Assembly (NCBI GenBank): GCA_030323885.1
Contig: CM059198.1
Span: 63,638,917-63,702,916 of the forward strand
DNA length: 64,000 bases
Reading direction: 5' to 3'
From: Branchipolynoe longqiensis
Taxonomy: Eukaryota; Annelida; Polychaeta; Phyllodocida; Polynoidae
A program made the translations under genes and the position numbers. The notes under the pieces are model-generated. The model was not told where the DNA came from, ran no database searches, and was given only the letters and a program-made list of their open reading frames with translations. Shown one piece after another: positions 1 through 10,424 of the stretch (positions within the stretch are counted from its first letter, which is position 1; every line of letters begins with the position of its first letter).

Positions 1-258
1 GTATAACCCCGTTAAACCAAAGTTGGTGGGGTCTCAGATGACCTTATTACCACATGACAGTTTGGTTTAACCGTACTGGAAGTGGCTTGGGGTCTGACAA
101 TTTTGTTTGGATTAACCGATAGTTTGGATTAACCGACTTTGGTTTAGCCAACTTTTTTATATGATAAATGGTAGTATTTTGCCGGGCCGCTGAAAGAAGT
201 TTGGATTAACCAATTATTTGGTTTAACCGAGCTTGGTTTAACGGGGTTATATTGTATA
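1..258. mobile_element. MITE family P, copy 1 (cut by window edge)
   Basis: The copy starts inside a left terminal repeat (GTATAACCCCGTTAAACC) and ends near 258 with the inverted form GGTTTAACGGGGTTAT. The interior is packed with GGATTAACC and GGTTTAACC words that can pair with one another. A non-autonomous TIR element with no coding capacity. Fuller copies at 3045 and 12024 define the family. Confidence 0.8.
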
Positions 259-399
259 CAGTGTTATATACTTCATAATCCTGTTATGTATGAGCTAATT
301 GTATCTGATGTTGTGCCGCTACCAGAGCATCAATGTTTACAAAGTATCGATAGCCATAATAATGTAGATGATCAGTTCAAGATGGTTACAGTTTGTGCA

Positions 400-692
400 A
401 CATTTAAAGTCATATCATTACGGGTACCGACTTGTGACAATGTGCACTCATGGCGACTTTATAGTGCTGCCCCACTGGGAAATCAGGCTGACATCATGAT
501 GACCCGATATCCCACTCAGTCACATTATCCTGACACTGAGCTAACCATTCCTTGCCCTATCCTATTAATGCCAAGTGCCAGGCTAGAAAGCGACAGATAT
601 CAATTTTATAAGTCATTGGTTTGACTCGACCGAGAACTAAACTCCCGGTGTCCCGCACGCGAGCTCCGTGCTCTACCGATTCGGCTACCATG
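400..692 (-). mobile_element. SINE A copy
   Basis: The minus strand reads a tRNA-like head (right side, ending near 692), then the body with the landmarks AGGATAGGGCAAGGACTGG and GGGGCAGCACTATAAAGT. The family is described at 53998-54335. The open frame running through it is a repeat shadow. Confidence 0.85.
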
Positions 693-756
693 CCTTGTAT
701 ATTAGGTATATGGTGAACGTATGTTCCATCATCTGTGCATTAGAGAATTAATATTG

Positions 757-925
757 TTAAAGTTATAAAATCCGATTAAAGCACACAATTGTTCAAAGAC
801 TGTTATGAATTGGTAAGAGCACTGACTGGCCATGGGGTGCGGGAGTCTGCGGGCTAGAAGCCAGGCTGAGTCAAACCAATTGTAAAAATATGCGATTTTT
901 TGGGTTACATTCTGAAGTGTCATGT
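757..925. repeat. Fragments of MITE B end and SINE A head
   Basis: 757-785 resembles the left end of family B (TTAAAGTT...TCCGATTAAAGC). 825-880 resembles a decayed SINE A head, including the junction GAGTCAAACCAAT. Both are short and diverged. Confidence 0.4.
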
Positions 926-1434
926 GTAAGGAATTGTGTAATAATATGTGTAGAATGACTAAATATGTAGGAATGGTTCAAATATAAAATAACTGACTGG
1001 GCTCACACCGCCAGCCAATCAGACACCTCTGCAGCCTGGGAGGAGTGGCGACCTGTCACTCAACCCCAGGGCAGATGGTGTCCCTACTGTACGCAGAATG
1101 GCTGGGTGTGCTTACCCAGCGGTCCCGTGGTAACAAGTAGTTGTTATACAGTTACAGTAAACAATAATCTATGCCCCTCTCCATTTGCACTCTTCCTGGT
1201 GCATGTTGGGAATATTTCTGTAATTAGTAACTGTATCTTAATATCCGGACATCATACCGCAATCCCAGTCACCGTGTGTCATAACATTTACACATAGTTA
1301 TTTATATGTCACACAGCGAGTGGGCACATATTGCATCACTATTACATAACAATGGTCCCCAACTCCATCGCCCGAGATATTGATATGATTCCAAGCTTGG
1401 CTATTACGACCGAAAGACCATATATTTTTACAGT
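926..1434. other. Stretch with no recognised feature
   Basis: Unique-looking AT-rich sequence. No long open frame, tRNA-like box or terminal repeat was recognised. Confidence 0.5.
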
Positions 1435-1590
1435 GTGACTGAGTGGGATATCGCGTCATAGTGCCAATAGCCAAGTTTTTCAGTGGAGCAGCACTATAAA
1501 GTTGCCATGAGTGGAGTGCACACTCTCATAAGTTGGCAGCTGATCTCATATGACTTTAGCTGGTGCCAGGACGTAAAACCCCCCAAAAGA
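1435..1590 (+). mobile_element. SINE A, 3' half
   Basis: It starts mid-body at GACTGAGTGGGATATC and runs to the tail GCCAGGACGTAAAAC. The 5' truncation is typical of incomplete retroposition. Confidence 0.75.
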
Positions 1591-1632
1591 AACTTGGCCG
1601 CCCCAACAGCACTTGCCGTTAAGGGATTGATG

Positions 1633-1937
1633 AAACATATTTTTCTTGAAGATTTATACTGCCTATTATGGATAAGCCTGAATAGACTTGTTTTCACCAT
1701 TAGACAGTTTGTCGATAGAAAGCCCGAGCCTACACTTTTACGGACCCAAGGGATTTTTAACCTCCCACACCACATAGACATGGTATGAGAGCAACTGGCC
1801 TTTGATGATGCTGTAAGTTATCCACAGCGGTGGAAATCCAAATTGGCAGAGGTGGGGGCATGGGGAATTGAACCACCAACCTTCAGATTAGGAGTCTGAC
1901 CTAGAAAAAAGTCAGACACTCTAACCATTCCGCCACA
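1633..1937 (-). mobile_element. SINE B copy
   Basis: The minus strand begins near 1937 with a tRNA-like head (GGCGGAATGGTTAGAG, later GGTTCAATTCC), then a body of about 200 bp also present at 20943-21271 and 63867-64000. As in the other copies, a six-T run lies between the box A-like and box B-like motifs. Confidence 0.8.
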
Positions 1938-1983
1938 GAAAACACCGCAAATATATGTATGTATATTTATATATATATATATA

Positions 1984-2495
1984 CAGTATAACCCCGTTAA
2001 ACCAAACTTGAAGGACCCTAAAAATTATTTTGGATTAACCAATCATTCGTTTAACCAAGCTTTGGCTTTGACTTTGACTTTGACTTTGAGTAAGCATGTA
2101 TTGCACATGTAATATACAATGTATGTGGATACTTTGATTATCCTTTTTTATGTACATACAGTATAAGCCTGTTAAACCAAGCTTGGTTAAATGGAACGAT
2201 CGGTTAATCCAAACAAATTTCTAGGGTTCCTTCAAAATACTCCCATTTATCATTATATAAAATTCAGTGGGGTTTCAGATGACCTTATAACCACATGAAA
2301 GTTTGGTTTAACTGTACCGGAAGTTGCCTGAGGTCCGACAATTTTGTTTGGATTAACCGATAATTTAGATTAACCAACTTTGGTTCGACCAACTTGTTGA
2401 TATGATAAATGGTAGTATTTTGCCAGGCCGCTGAATGAACTTTGTATTAACCGATCGTTTGGTTTAAGCGAGCTTGGTTTAACGGGGTTATACTA
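1984..2495 (+). mobile_element. MITE family P, copy 2 (long form)
   Basis: It starts with CAGTATAACCCCGTTAAACC preceded by TA and ends near 2495 with AACGGGGTTATACTAT. A second internal terminus at about 2160 (CAGTATAAGCCTGTTAAACC) shows that the long form contains a shorter TIR-bounded unit. Confidence 0.8.
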
Positions 2496-2989
2496 TAATA
2501 ACATTTTCAGTGGTACAGTGAGTGATGATTACAGTGTGCATGGGTGGTGACGCCACCATCAGAGCTGGGATTTGGGGGCCTGAAGCAGTAGATGACTAGG
2601 ACATACTCCATCAGTCCCTGAAACTGAGTGAGTGATGGTGGAAAGGAGGAATTTTCCAGGTTATAATACGCATATAATTTTTAAACAGCATATATATAGT
2701 ATAATGGATTATAATAATATAACGCAACGTAGCATAATCCAAGGTTTATACATTATATTATTGTACATTTGATATTATATGTATTCGTAGTCACACACCC
2801 GCCTTGATCAGGAGTACGTGAATGGGGCGCCACCTGAGGAGCACAAATTGTACCAGAACGTGACTGTATCTCTCTCACTTTGTCTGTAATTTTCTTTTTA
2901 TGTAGGTGGGGGGTATAGTTCCCCTGCCAGAGAACTATTGATAAATAGACTCAGCCCAACTCTGCCTTCTTCCTTATTTACCGAAGTGG

Positions 2990-2990
<1 letters not shown>
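2496..2990. other. Stretch with no recognised feature
   Basis: AT-rich sequence between two P copies. No coding or repeat signature was recognised. Confidence 0.5.

Positions 2991-3043
<53 letters not shown>
2991..3043. repeat. (TA)n(TG)n microsatellite
   Basis: About 35 bp of alternating TA followed by about 18 bp of TG, directly before the left end of MITE P copy 3. Confidence 0.95.
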
Positions 3044-3044
3044 A

Positions 3045-3538
3045 CAGTATAACCCCGTTAAACCAAACTTGAAGGGACCCTAGAAATTTGTTTGGATTAA
3101 CCAATCATTGGTTTAACCGAGCTTTGACTTTGACTTGGCTTTGGCAAAAACGGGGGTGCATTATGAATGTACAATGTATGTAGACACTATGATTATTGTT
3201 ATATATATATATATATATATAGCTTAACCCCACTAAACCAACATCGGTTAAATCAAGTGATCGGTTAATCCAAACTTTTTTCGGCGACCTGCAAAATACT
3301 ACCATTTATCATATAAAAAAGATGACCTTAAAACTACATGAAAGTTTAGTTTAACTGTGCCGGAAGTGGCCAGAGGCCGACAATTTTGTTTGGATTAACC
3401 GATACTTTGGATTAACTGACTTTGGTTTAACCAACTTTTTTTATATGATAAATGGTAGTATTTTGCCGGGCCGCCGAAAAAAGTTAGGATTAACCGATCG
3501 TTTGGTTAAACCGAGCTTGGTTTAACGGGGTTGTACTG
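3045..3538 (+). mobile_element. MITE family P, copy 3 (complete long form)
   Basis: The element runs from CAGTATAACCCC (3045) to GGGGTTGTACTG (3538), flanked by TA on both sides. TA duplication with CAGT ends fits pogo/Tigger-type elements of the Tc1/mariner superfamily (family knowledge). A (TA)n tract lies at 3201-3221. The two halves around ACTACCATTTATCATAT are inverted copies, so single strands could fold into a large hairpin. No transposase is encoded. Confidence 0.85.
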
Positions 3539-3540
3539 TA

Positions 3541-3860
3541 TATAATGTGTGTGGTTGTGTGTATGTGTGTATGTGTGTGTGCTTCTGGCACAAAGTTACA
3601 AGTATCGCTTCATACAAGTTTAAAGTAGCGGGAAACATTAGCAAAGTAAGTTCGCCGTAACGGCCGCTAGATGGCCACATCAACGCAGAGATAATGAATC
3701 TGTGACGCCGTAATTACACAGTTAATAAACTAGACAGGCGGGTGACGGGTTGGCCAGGTTCAGCCTTAATTTGGTAATAGATCTAGCCACGGGGCATAAC
3801 CATACGTCTAAGGGGACCGGGCCGGTGGGAGGTGGGGTGAAAGGATGGAAGGGTGGAAGG
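3541..3860. other. Stretch before gap, no recognised feature
   Basis: It starts with a short TG-rich tract (3545-3580). No match to the right-end inverted repeat of the DIRS element downstream was seen, so the DIRS left end is not here. Confidence 0.5.
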
Positions 3861-4359
3861 NNNNNNNNNNNNNNNNNNNNNNNNNNNNNNNNNNNNNNNN
3901 NNNNNNNNNNNNNNNNNNNNNNNNNNNNNNNNNNNNNNNNNNNNNNNNNNNNNNNNNNNNNNNNNNNNNNNNNNNNNNNNNNNNNNNNNNNNNNNNNNNN
4001 NNNNNNNNNNNNNNNNNNNNNNNNNNNNNNNNNNNNNNNNNNNNNNNNNNNNNNNNNNNNNNNNNNNNNNNNNNNNNNNNNNNNNNNNNNNNNNNNNNNN
4101 NNNNNNNNNNNNNNNNNNNNNNNNNNNNNNNNNNNNNNNNNNNNNNNNNNNNNNNNNNNNNNNNNNNNNNNNNNNNNNNNNNNNNNNNNNNNNNNNNNNN
4201 NNNNNNNNNNNNNNNNNNNNNNNNNNNNNNNNNNNNNNNNNNNNNNNNNNNNNNNNNNNNNNNNNNNNNNNNNNNNNNNNNNNNNNNNNNNNNNNNNNNN
4301 NNNNNNNNNNNNNNNNNNNNNNNNNNNNNNNNNNNNNNNNNNNNNNNNNNNNNNNNNNN
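3861..4359. other. Assembly gap (N)
   Basis: A run of 499 N. It removes the gag region, the left terminal repeat and the first part of the reverse transcriptase of the DIRS element. The real missing length is unknown. Confidence 0.99.
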
Positions 4360-4360
4360 G

Positions 4361-5641
4361 CATTGTATGTTTCCATACATAGATGATTCTTTTATTATGG
4401 GCCAATCTTTCACGCAATGTGAACTCGCTGTTAAAGATTTATGCAAAATTTTCACCAAATTGGGTTTCTTCATACATAACAAGAAATCAGTTTTTTCTCC
4501 TACTCAGGAGCTTAAGTGTCTCGGGTTCATTCTGAACACCACGGCTATGACCGTTTCGCTTACACGCCAAAAGAAAGATAAGCTTTACCGCACAGCGATA
4601 CAGCTGTTAGACACTTCTAGGCCAAAGATTAGACAGGTCGCGGTCCTTATCGGGGTCATGGTTTCGTATAGTCCAGCTATTCTATACGGAGCGGCACACA
4701 TAAAATCCCTCGAAATTGATAAAAATTTGGCGCTGGCCCGCGCAAAGGGAAACTTTGAAAAGACCATGTTTATTTCGGAGAACGGCCTAGCCGACATTGA
4801 TTGGTGGCTAAACCACTTTGACCATTCCCCCAATCCCATTAGAATGGGAGAGCCTGACACTACCGTTACCACTGACGCGTCTCTCCAAGGGTGGGGAGCA
4901 CATCAAAATGATGTAGCAACGGGAGGAAGATGGCTAGAATCGGAACTCCCCGATCATATTAACGTTCTAGAACTAAGGGCCATTTACTTGGGATTAACCA
5001 GTCTAGTAAAAATACCCAAAAATAATGTACGTATCCTCACGGATAACACCACAGCTATGGCTTATGTCAGAAATATGGGAGGTACAAAATCGATTAAATG
5101 TAATGCAATGGCACTTCTCATTTGGAACTGGGCTCAAACCTTTGATGTCTGGTTAACTGTTAATCACATTCCAGGCACACAAAATTGTCTAGCTGACAAG
5201 ATGAGTCGCCAGTTCCATGATCACTTAGAGTGGTCACTTAATCCATCCATTTTCAAACACATTTGTCACACATGGGGTTCACCTCAGATCGATTTGTTCG
5301 CTTCGCGTAATAACTTTAAAATTCCAAAATATGTTTCGTGGCACCCGGAACCCAATGCTTGGCACATTGATGCCTTCTCCCTAAAGTGGCGACATCATTT
5401 CTTTTACATTTTCCCCCCCTTTACTATCATTAGCAAAGTCGCCAGAAAGATTCAAATGGAGGGGACACACGCCATACTCATCGTCCCCGAGTGGCACACG
5501 CAACCGTGGCTACCGACGTTACTAGCCACAGCCAAAAGCAGCCTTCGCTTCCCAAGATTCCGAGGAAACCTCAAACATCAGGGACCACTAGAACGCCACG
5601 GAAACGTGTCGACAACTCCGTTAGTGGCATTCCTTTTTTAA
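4361..5641 (+). CDS. DIRS reverse transcriptase / RNase H / methyltransferase-like polyprotein, 5' partial
   Basis: The frame is open from the gap edge and its true start is missing. The RT catalytic box YIDD is at 4376-4387, so the fingers and most of the palm are lost. RNase H follows with acidic positions in TTDASLQGWG, NVLELRA, ILTDNTTAMAY and NCLADKMSR, the pattern of DIRS/Ngaro RNase H. A C-terminal stretch with QIDLFASRN and, later, FPPF resembles the Dam-like adenine methyltransferase region described in DIRS elements, where NPPY or a variant is expected. That assignment is tentative. The product would copy element RNA into DNA. The last 151 nt overlap the recombinase ORF in another frame, as is usual in this group. 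The stop is at 5639-5641. Confidence 0.88.
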   Translation, partial: HCMFPYIDDSFIMGQSFTQCELAVKDLCKIFTKLGFFIHNKKSVFSPTQELKCLGFILNTTAMTVSLTRQKKDKLYRTAIQLLDTSRPKIRQVAVLIGVMVSYSPAILYGAAHIKSLEIDKNLALARAKGNFEKTMFISENGLADIDWWLNHFDHSPNPIRMGEPDTTVTTDASLQGWGAHQNDVATGGRWLESELPDHINVLELRAIYLGLTSLVKIPKNNVRILTDNTTAMAYVRNMGGTKSIKCNAMALLIWNWAQTFDVWLTVNHIPGTQNCLADKMSRQFHDHLEWSLNPSIFKHICHTWGSPQIDLFASRNNFKIPKYVSWHPEPNAWHIDAFSLKWRHHFFYIFPPFTIISKVARKIQMEGTHAILIVPEWHTQPWLPTLLATAKSSLRFPRFRGNLKHQGPLERHGNVSTTPLVAFLF

Positions 5642-6600
5642 ATAAATATTTAGAACAGTTTGGCTTAGACAAAATTACACAACAGCGTTTGGTTGATGAT
5701 GCGTGGAGAAAAGGAACGGTGAAAATGTATACTACGTATTTAAAGAAATGGGGTATTTATTGCCTGCTTAAGAAAGTCAAGCCAATGACTCCCACAGTAT
5801 CCCAGGTAGGACTCTTCCTACGTTACCTAGAGGACGAAGGCCTAGGATATGGCGCTATTAACGCTGCCAGATGTGCTCTGTCGATAATCCTACCGCGGGT
5901 TAATGGACAAACAATGGGTAAACACCATGTTATTTGTTGGATCATACGATCAATTTATCAGAGGAATCCGCCTAAACCCAAATATAATAGGTTTTGGGAT
6001 GTTTCTCTAGTGTTCAACCTCTTCAAGAAATGGCCAGAAAATAAGTTTCTGGACGTTAAACTTTTAGGTTTCAAAGTCGCAGTTTTGCTTCTCCTGGTCA
6101 CTGGACACAGAGGCCAAACTATAGTTGCCCTGTCGCTGAATGGTCTAGAAATTGACAGTAAAGAGGCCACGTTTGATTTATCAACTTTATTAAAATCAAA
6201 CCGATTAGGTGACCCCCTTTCTACGATAGGGGTGTCTAGTTTCACTCAGGATCGCAAGTTATGTGTCGTATCTGCGATACGAAATTATATATCCAAGACA
6301 AGATTAATAAGAAACTCAAGACAGCTTTTGGTCAGCTTTATTAAGCCACACAAGGCCATTTCCAGGGATACCCTCGCCCGATGGACAATGAATGTGTTAA
6401 AACTGGCGGGAGTAAATACAGACAGGTACTCATCGCACTCTACACGTGGTGCAATGGTGTCCAAGGCAAGATTGCTAGGCATCTCCGTTAAACGGATCCT
6501 AGCTCACGCGGGATGGAAAACCGCTACTTCGTTTGCTAGACATTACCACAAACGACTAGAGAAGCCTCAGCCGATAGCGCACAGGCTACTCACCAACTGA
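5491..6600 (+). CDS. DIRS tyrosine recombinase
   Basis: 369 codons from the first ATG. The real start could be upstream or shared with the RT frame. The N-terminal half (about residues 45-160) has the helical SAM-like DNA-binding character of phage-integrase-type enzymes. The catalytic set is visible: Arg207 in TGHRGQT, His316 and Arg319 in HSTRGA, His339/Trp342 in LAHAGW, and the nucleophile Tyr352 in ARHYHK. All expected catalytic residues are present and the frame is intact. The enzyme would integrate a circular DNA copy of the element without making target duplications. Stop at 6598-6600. Confidence 0.9.
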   Translation: MAHATVATDVTSHSQKQPSLPKIPRKPQTSGTTRTPRKRVDNSVSGIPFLNKYLEQFGLDKITQQRLVDDAWRKGTVKMYTTYLKKWGIYCLLKKVKPMTPTVSQVGLFLRYLEDEGLGYGAINAARCALSIILPRVNGQTMGKHHVICWIIRSIYQRNPPKPKYNRFWDVSLVFNLFKKWPENKFLDVKLLGFKVAVLLLLVTGHRGQTIVALSLNGLEIDSKEATFDLSTLLKSNRLGDPLSTIGVSSFTQDRKLCVVSAIRNYISKTRLIRNSRQLLVSFIKPHKAISRDTLARWTMNVLKLAGVNTDRYSSHSTRGAMVSKARLLGISVKRILAHAGWKTATSFARHYHKRLEKPQPIAHRLLTN

Positions 6601-6785
6601 AAGAGAGAGGTAAGAAAAACATTGGTTTTTCCTCTTTTTTGCCATACAAATCGCTTTTCCATTGTTGCATACATAAGACATAATCACTAAAGAATAATAA
6701 CAAAACAAGAATATCAGGATAAAAATTCTTTTACGTAAAGGTCTCCCTAGCCTGCGGCTAGCCAGAGGCGGCATACCGAGGTAAA

Positions 6786-7104
6786 ATAGATTAGTTAGAC
6801 GAATCTTACCTGGGTATAGATGATGGATAACTATTGTTTTACCGAGGTAGAAGCCTCGGTTAGACGTGGGCGAGGGCCCACCCACCACGCCCTGCCACGT
6901 CTAGTCAATCACTCAATTTAGCATGAGGTCACTTGACCTTAGGTTGTTTTTTAGAATCATTTTTATCCTGAATTAGTAGGTAAAGATTGCTGGACCCGGA
7001 TGTGCTTCCTTCTCCCTCGCCCACGTCTAACCGAGGCTTCTACCTCGGTAAAACAATAGTTATCCATCATCTATACCCAGGTAAGATTCGTCTAACTAAT
7101 CTAT
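6786..7104. repeat. Perfect 91-bp inverted repeat at DIRS right end
   Basis: 6786-6876 and 7014-7104 are exact reverse complements by eye, with a 137-bp spacer. The arm begins ATAGATTAGTTAGACGAATC. In DIRS elements the internal complementary region lies beside the right terminal repeat, and this arrangement fits. 7104 is therefore the likely right boundary. Confidence 0.85.
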
Positions 7105-7170
7105 ATATGTACACACATGTACCTATATGCAGGCATATGTACACATATACATACATATGCAGACATGTAC
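7105..7170. repeat. TATGTACA-type low-complexity tract
   Basis: Degenerate repeats of TACACATATG and GCAGACATGTAC words, directly after the DIRS end. Confidence 0.7.
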
Positions 7171-7640
7171 CAATATGTCATCATCATCATCATGCTGTCG
7201 GTCGCGATGCGACAAAGACTGCTTTCATTACTTGACTGCCGCTCTCCATTTAGCTCTCTGCTGTGAGAGTTGCGTCCATGAGTCGGTCTTTTAATGTCAC
7301 ATTTCATGAAAGCTGCCTGCAAAAGTGTTGAAGTGCTGCTGGCTTTTGCAAGTTACCAGCAGCACTCTCTCGGGGAGCAAATAGAGGTTTCACACCGGCA
7401 AGAACATGTCAAGACAGGCGCAAAACTATTTGTCCCTGCAGTGGCTGGTCGGGAGATGTTGGGAGTTCCATACATCAACCGCCCTTAATGCTGCCACAGT
7501 GACATGGTTTTCTGTTTAGGGTTTGCTCCCTTAGCCTTCGGTTCTGTCAAGAACCTGTACCACAAGGCAGTGATTTACAACTCTGCAAGGCAGGGGCGTC
7601 AAACTCCCTGAGGTATTGCTATACCTGCAATACCTGCATA
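7171..7640 (-). mobile_element. Chimeric LINE-tailed element R, copy 1
   Basis: The minus strand reads from about 7640 (TGCAGGTATAGCAATACC) through a body of roughly 300 bp to a segment matching the last codons and 3' tail of LINE X (GAGAGCGGCAGTCAAGTAAT), ending in (ATG)n at 7171-7190. The same arrangement recurs at 26294-26723 and 53245-53735, so it is a real family. No coding function was recognised in the 5' body. Confidence 0.75.
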
Positions 7641-8400
7641 ACAAATATGTACACACATATATACACACATATACATACATGTACACGCATATGCACACAT
7701 ATACACATATAATCACATGTACACACACATATATATATATAATACACACATATATGCACTCATATACAGGAATCAGGAATATGTTCATGTAACACTGCTA
7801 ACAGTAACAATAGAATATTCTTATCTCACATTTATATACTCCCTATCTAACCAACTGACCAGGCCAACATTAAAACTTCATACAACTTTACCAATTGACT
7901 ACAGAAGATAACTTCTGCCTACATTCTAAATACCATGAACGTACTCACATTGATCCATCTAATAGTGATGTAGTCATATGGCACTGCTGTCACCATGTTT
8001 CTATGCAACTTCTACGTAACTATCAGAAAACCACTGTGCTGTGTGCTGCAAATTGTGTATTCAACAGCTCACTTAAACACATATATACTGTATGTACTTT
8101 GTGTGGAAATATTCCCGAATTGAAAAATGTTTGGAAGACCAGTGTTTTAGTGCTGACAAAAGAACTTATTCACATATTTACTTCCGCCCTCCCCCCCCCC
8201 CCCCGCATAATTTCCACCGGGTGCTTGGATACTTGGAATGGAACAATAAATACTCCAAGGAGAACACGACAAACTCGGGGTTTTGTGGGGCTGTGGTTAT
8301 TTTCATCGTGGAAGTGGAATTGTTTCATTGTTGCAGCAGAATTAATGGCAAGGGATATTGATTTGAGCAATGGTTGGTAATGATAGCGATGGAGTGGCGT
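7641..8400. other. Low-complexity and unassigned sequence
   Basis: 7646-7765 is rich in TATACACACA words. 8176-8205 contains a long C run. The rest is AT-rich with no recognised feature, and open frames here look fortuitous. Confidence 0.5.
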
Positions 8401-8418
8401 CATATTTTGAGGAGGTTT

Positions 8419-8500
8419 GCTAAGTAAGCACTTGTTTAAGTAAGCGCTTGTTTAAGTAAGTGCTTGTTTAAGTAAGCGTTTGTTTAAGTAAGCACTTGTT
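8419..8500. repeat. 16-bp minisatellite, five units
   Basis: The unit AAGTAAGCACTTGTTT is repeated five times. The middle bases vary (GCAC, GCGC, GTGC, GCGT, GCAC). Confidence 0.9.
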
Positions 8501-8667
8501 GGCGTAGCTGCAGTTAATTAAAGTTGCATAGTCCGATAAAAGCGTCAAATTTTCGGAATCAAAACACTGACTGACCTAGATTTAAACCTACATATCCAAC
8601 TTAGATACTGGGCACCTAGTCAGCATTTGTTGCTGCATTTAAGGGCATATACTATACTATATAGATT

Positions 8668-8827
8668 TAATATAACTCGTTACTGCTGATACCTATGGGC
8701 AAAGACCCTATAATACTAAGATGGCTCACTCACTATCTCTCCCATGGTAATATAACTCGTTACTGCTGATACCTATGGGCAAAGACCCTATAATACTAAG
8801 CTGGCTCACTCACTATCTCTCCCATGG
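8668..8827. repeat. Tandem duplication of an 80-bp unit
   Basis: 8668-8747 and 8748-8827 differ by one base (A at 8721, C at 8801). Each unit spans the B-to-S junction, so the duplication followed the insertion of S. Confidence 0.95.
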
Positions 8828-9163
8828 TAATGTAAATTTCGCAGTGCCACCTTGTGGTTGGTTTGATCAGCCCAGCTGCTGGTTGGTGTTTCACATGTAA
8901 ACATATACAATTATATTATACATGAGATAGGTAAGTATGAATACACATCAATATGAAATTGCTATGAACAAATACACATCATCATCAGCATCATCATCAT
9001 CATCGCCATCATCACACATCTTTCACATTAATATATACATTTATACATATAGGATAGCAACTGTTTCACCAAGAGAACAGCCAGCACACCAAGTGGTGGG
9101 TTTGATCATTTTGATTACACAATGCAGGCTGAGTGAGCCGTCTTAGTATTGTAGGGTCTTTGC
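8779..9163. mobile_element. Small TIR element S
   Basis: Left end GCAAAGACCCTATAATACTA at 8779 and right end GTATTGTAGGGTCTTTGC ending at 9163 are inverted repeats of roughly 35 bp with a few mismatches. Both are flanked by TATGG (8774-8778 and 9164-9168), a probable 5-bp target duplication. The interior includes a CAT-rich tract (8978-9020) and no gene. Confidence 0.7.
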
Positions 9164-9240
9164 TATGGGGTCATAGTTTTGACAAGCACGCCAACGTTAA
9201 TTTAACATGTTTACACTTCAAATATCTATAATAAAAAATA

Positions 9241-10312
9241 GGTCCAGTCTACACAGCAGAAGGTGTGGGAGGTGGTGATTACACAAACTCCCTGATACAG
9301 GAAGTGGTATTTTATCTCAGACAATTTCACAGCAATCTACATGATAAGGAAATGTACAGTAATAACTCAACCAAGTTTGATTATCAAGAGACAGGCTGTA
9401 TATATGCATTATAAAGTGATTTTAAAGCATGGTGTAGAATATTTCGATATACGGCAGCGGGGGGAGGGGGGTATTATGTGATGTGTTATTTGTATGACTA
9501 GCCAGTGGAGCTTGTATGTATATATGTATTGGTTGGGTTATAGCCGAGTTCAATGTGGATGACATAGTGAGTGCTGGCAGGTTGAGTGCAGTGACACTCA
9601 GGACCCCGCCCTTCCGCCTGAGTAGATGTAATCCAGTAGAGGTCAACACAATCAGTCTGTGAGGAGCAGCCAGATCAGGGTTGGTAGTGGCCAGGCAGCC
9701 ACTGGTGGTGGGCAGACTACCAGTTGCCATGGGGACTGGAAATGCTGTTCTCCTATTGGGTGAGCGGGGTGGTGTGACACCCTACTAGGGAACCTATGTA
9801 CTATAAAAATAAAATAGAAGTTTTGCCTTCCCTTACTCTCTTCATTCTTGCTTTCTCTTTCTTCTTGTCTGTATCGTATTTCCTTACAGCCTACTTGCAC
9901 AGCCACAGATCCAGGTACCAACTCTACAATAGGGTCTATATAGTATTAGTAAAGAATCAAACTGGGAGTGGCACCAACCCGCATCCTCCACCATGTCAGC
10001 CGAAGCTGGGACCTGGCTTGCTGAGTCACAGCTTCAGCAGTTCTTACTGAGGGACCAGTGGAACTCAGAATACCCGTGTGTTCTGAAGCGTGTTGCCTTG
10101 GATACACTACGTCAGAGTAGTGTCGGGCCCGGTGGAGTGCACCGTAAGTAACACTGACAGACGAGCACTCTCGATCTCCCCATAATGTTTTCCCGCCAAT
10201 CACCAGCTACTTCCGGTTTGTGCTGGTTCTGGTAAAATGTCGGCTGCTGCCAGCGAAAAAATCACCAAGACACGGCAACATTTCATTTCGCTGCAAACAA
10301 TAGGAAATATTG
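9241..10312. other. Stretch with no recognised feature
   Basis: Mostly unique-looking sequence with a short G run at 9458-9472. No coding signature, tRNA-like box or TIR was recognised. Confidence 0.45.
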
Positions 10313-10384
10313 TGCCTAGAGCAGGAATCGAACCCATATCTCTTGCATTATGGGCTAGTGTGCTAACCATTAAGCTACCTAGGC
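10313..10384 (-). repeat. tRNA-like sequence, Met-like (CAT)
   Basis: The minus strand begins GCCTAGG and ends CTCTAGGCA, which gives a seven-pair acceptor stem with one G-T. A D-arm-like AGCTTAATGGTTAGC and a T-arm with box B GGTTCGATTCC are clear. The anticodon region can be drawn with CAT, but its stem is imperfect and position 33 is C. This fits a tRNA pseudogene or the head of a tRNA-derived SINE better than a working tRNA gene. Confidence 0.55.
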
Positions 10385-10424
10385 TCCCTGATGTCATCAC
10401 CTTATCCACGCCCACCTGTCTATG

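Larger units (their letters stand above)
4361..7104 (+). mobile_element. DIRS-type YR retrotransposon, left part missing
   Basis: The visible order is RT, RNase H, methyltransferase-like region, overlapping tyrosine recombinase, then a non-coding right end holding a perfect inverted repeat (6786-6876 against 7014-7104). DIRS elements insert by a tyrosine recombinase instead of an integrase and use an internal region complementary to their ends to make a circular intermediate (family knowledge). The inverted right-end structure favours DIRS over Ngaro, which has split direct repeats. Both visible ORFs are open without frameshift, suggesting a fairly young copy. Confidence 0.85.
8522..9240 (-). 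mobile_element. MITE family B, copy 1 (interrupted)
   Basis: It starts after TTAA (8518-8521) with AGTTGCATAGTCCGAT and carries B interior sequence to about 9240, where it is truncated. Element S (8779-9163) is inserted in it, and an 80-bp block at the junction is duplicated. Confidence 0.75.

Noticed and set aside
10313..10384. Functional tRNA-Met gene
   Set aside because: The acceptor and T arms are good, but the anticodon stem is imperfect and position 33 is C. Kept only as tRNA-like.
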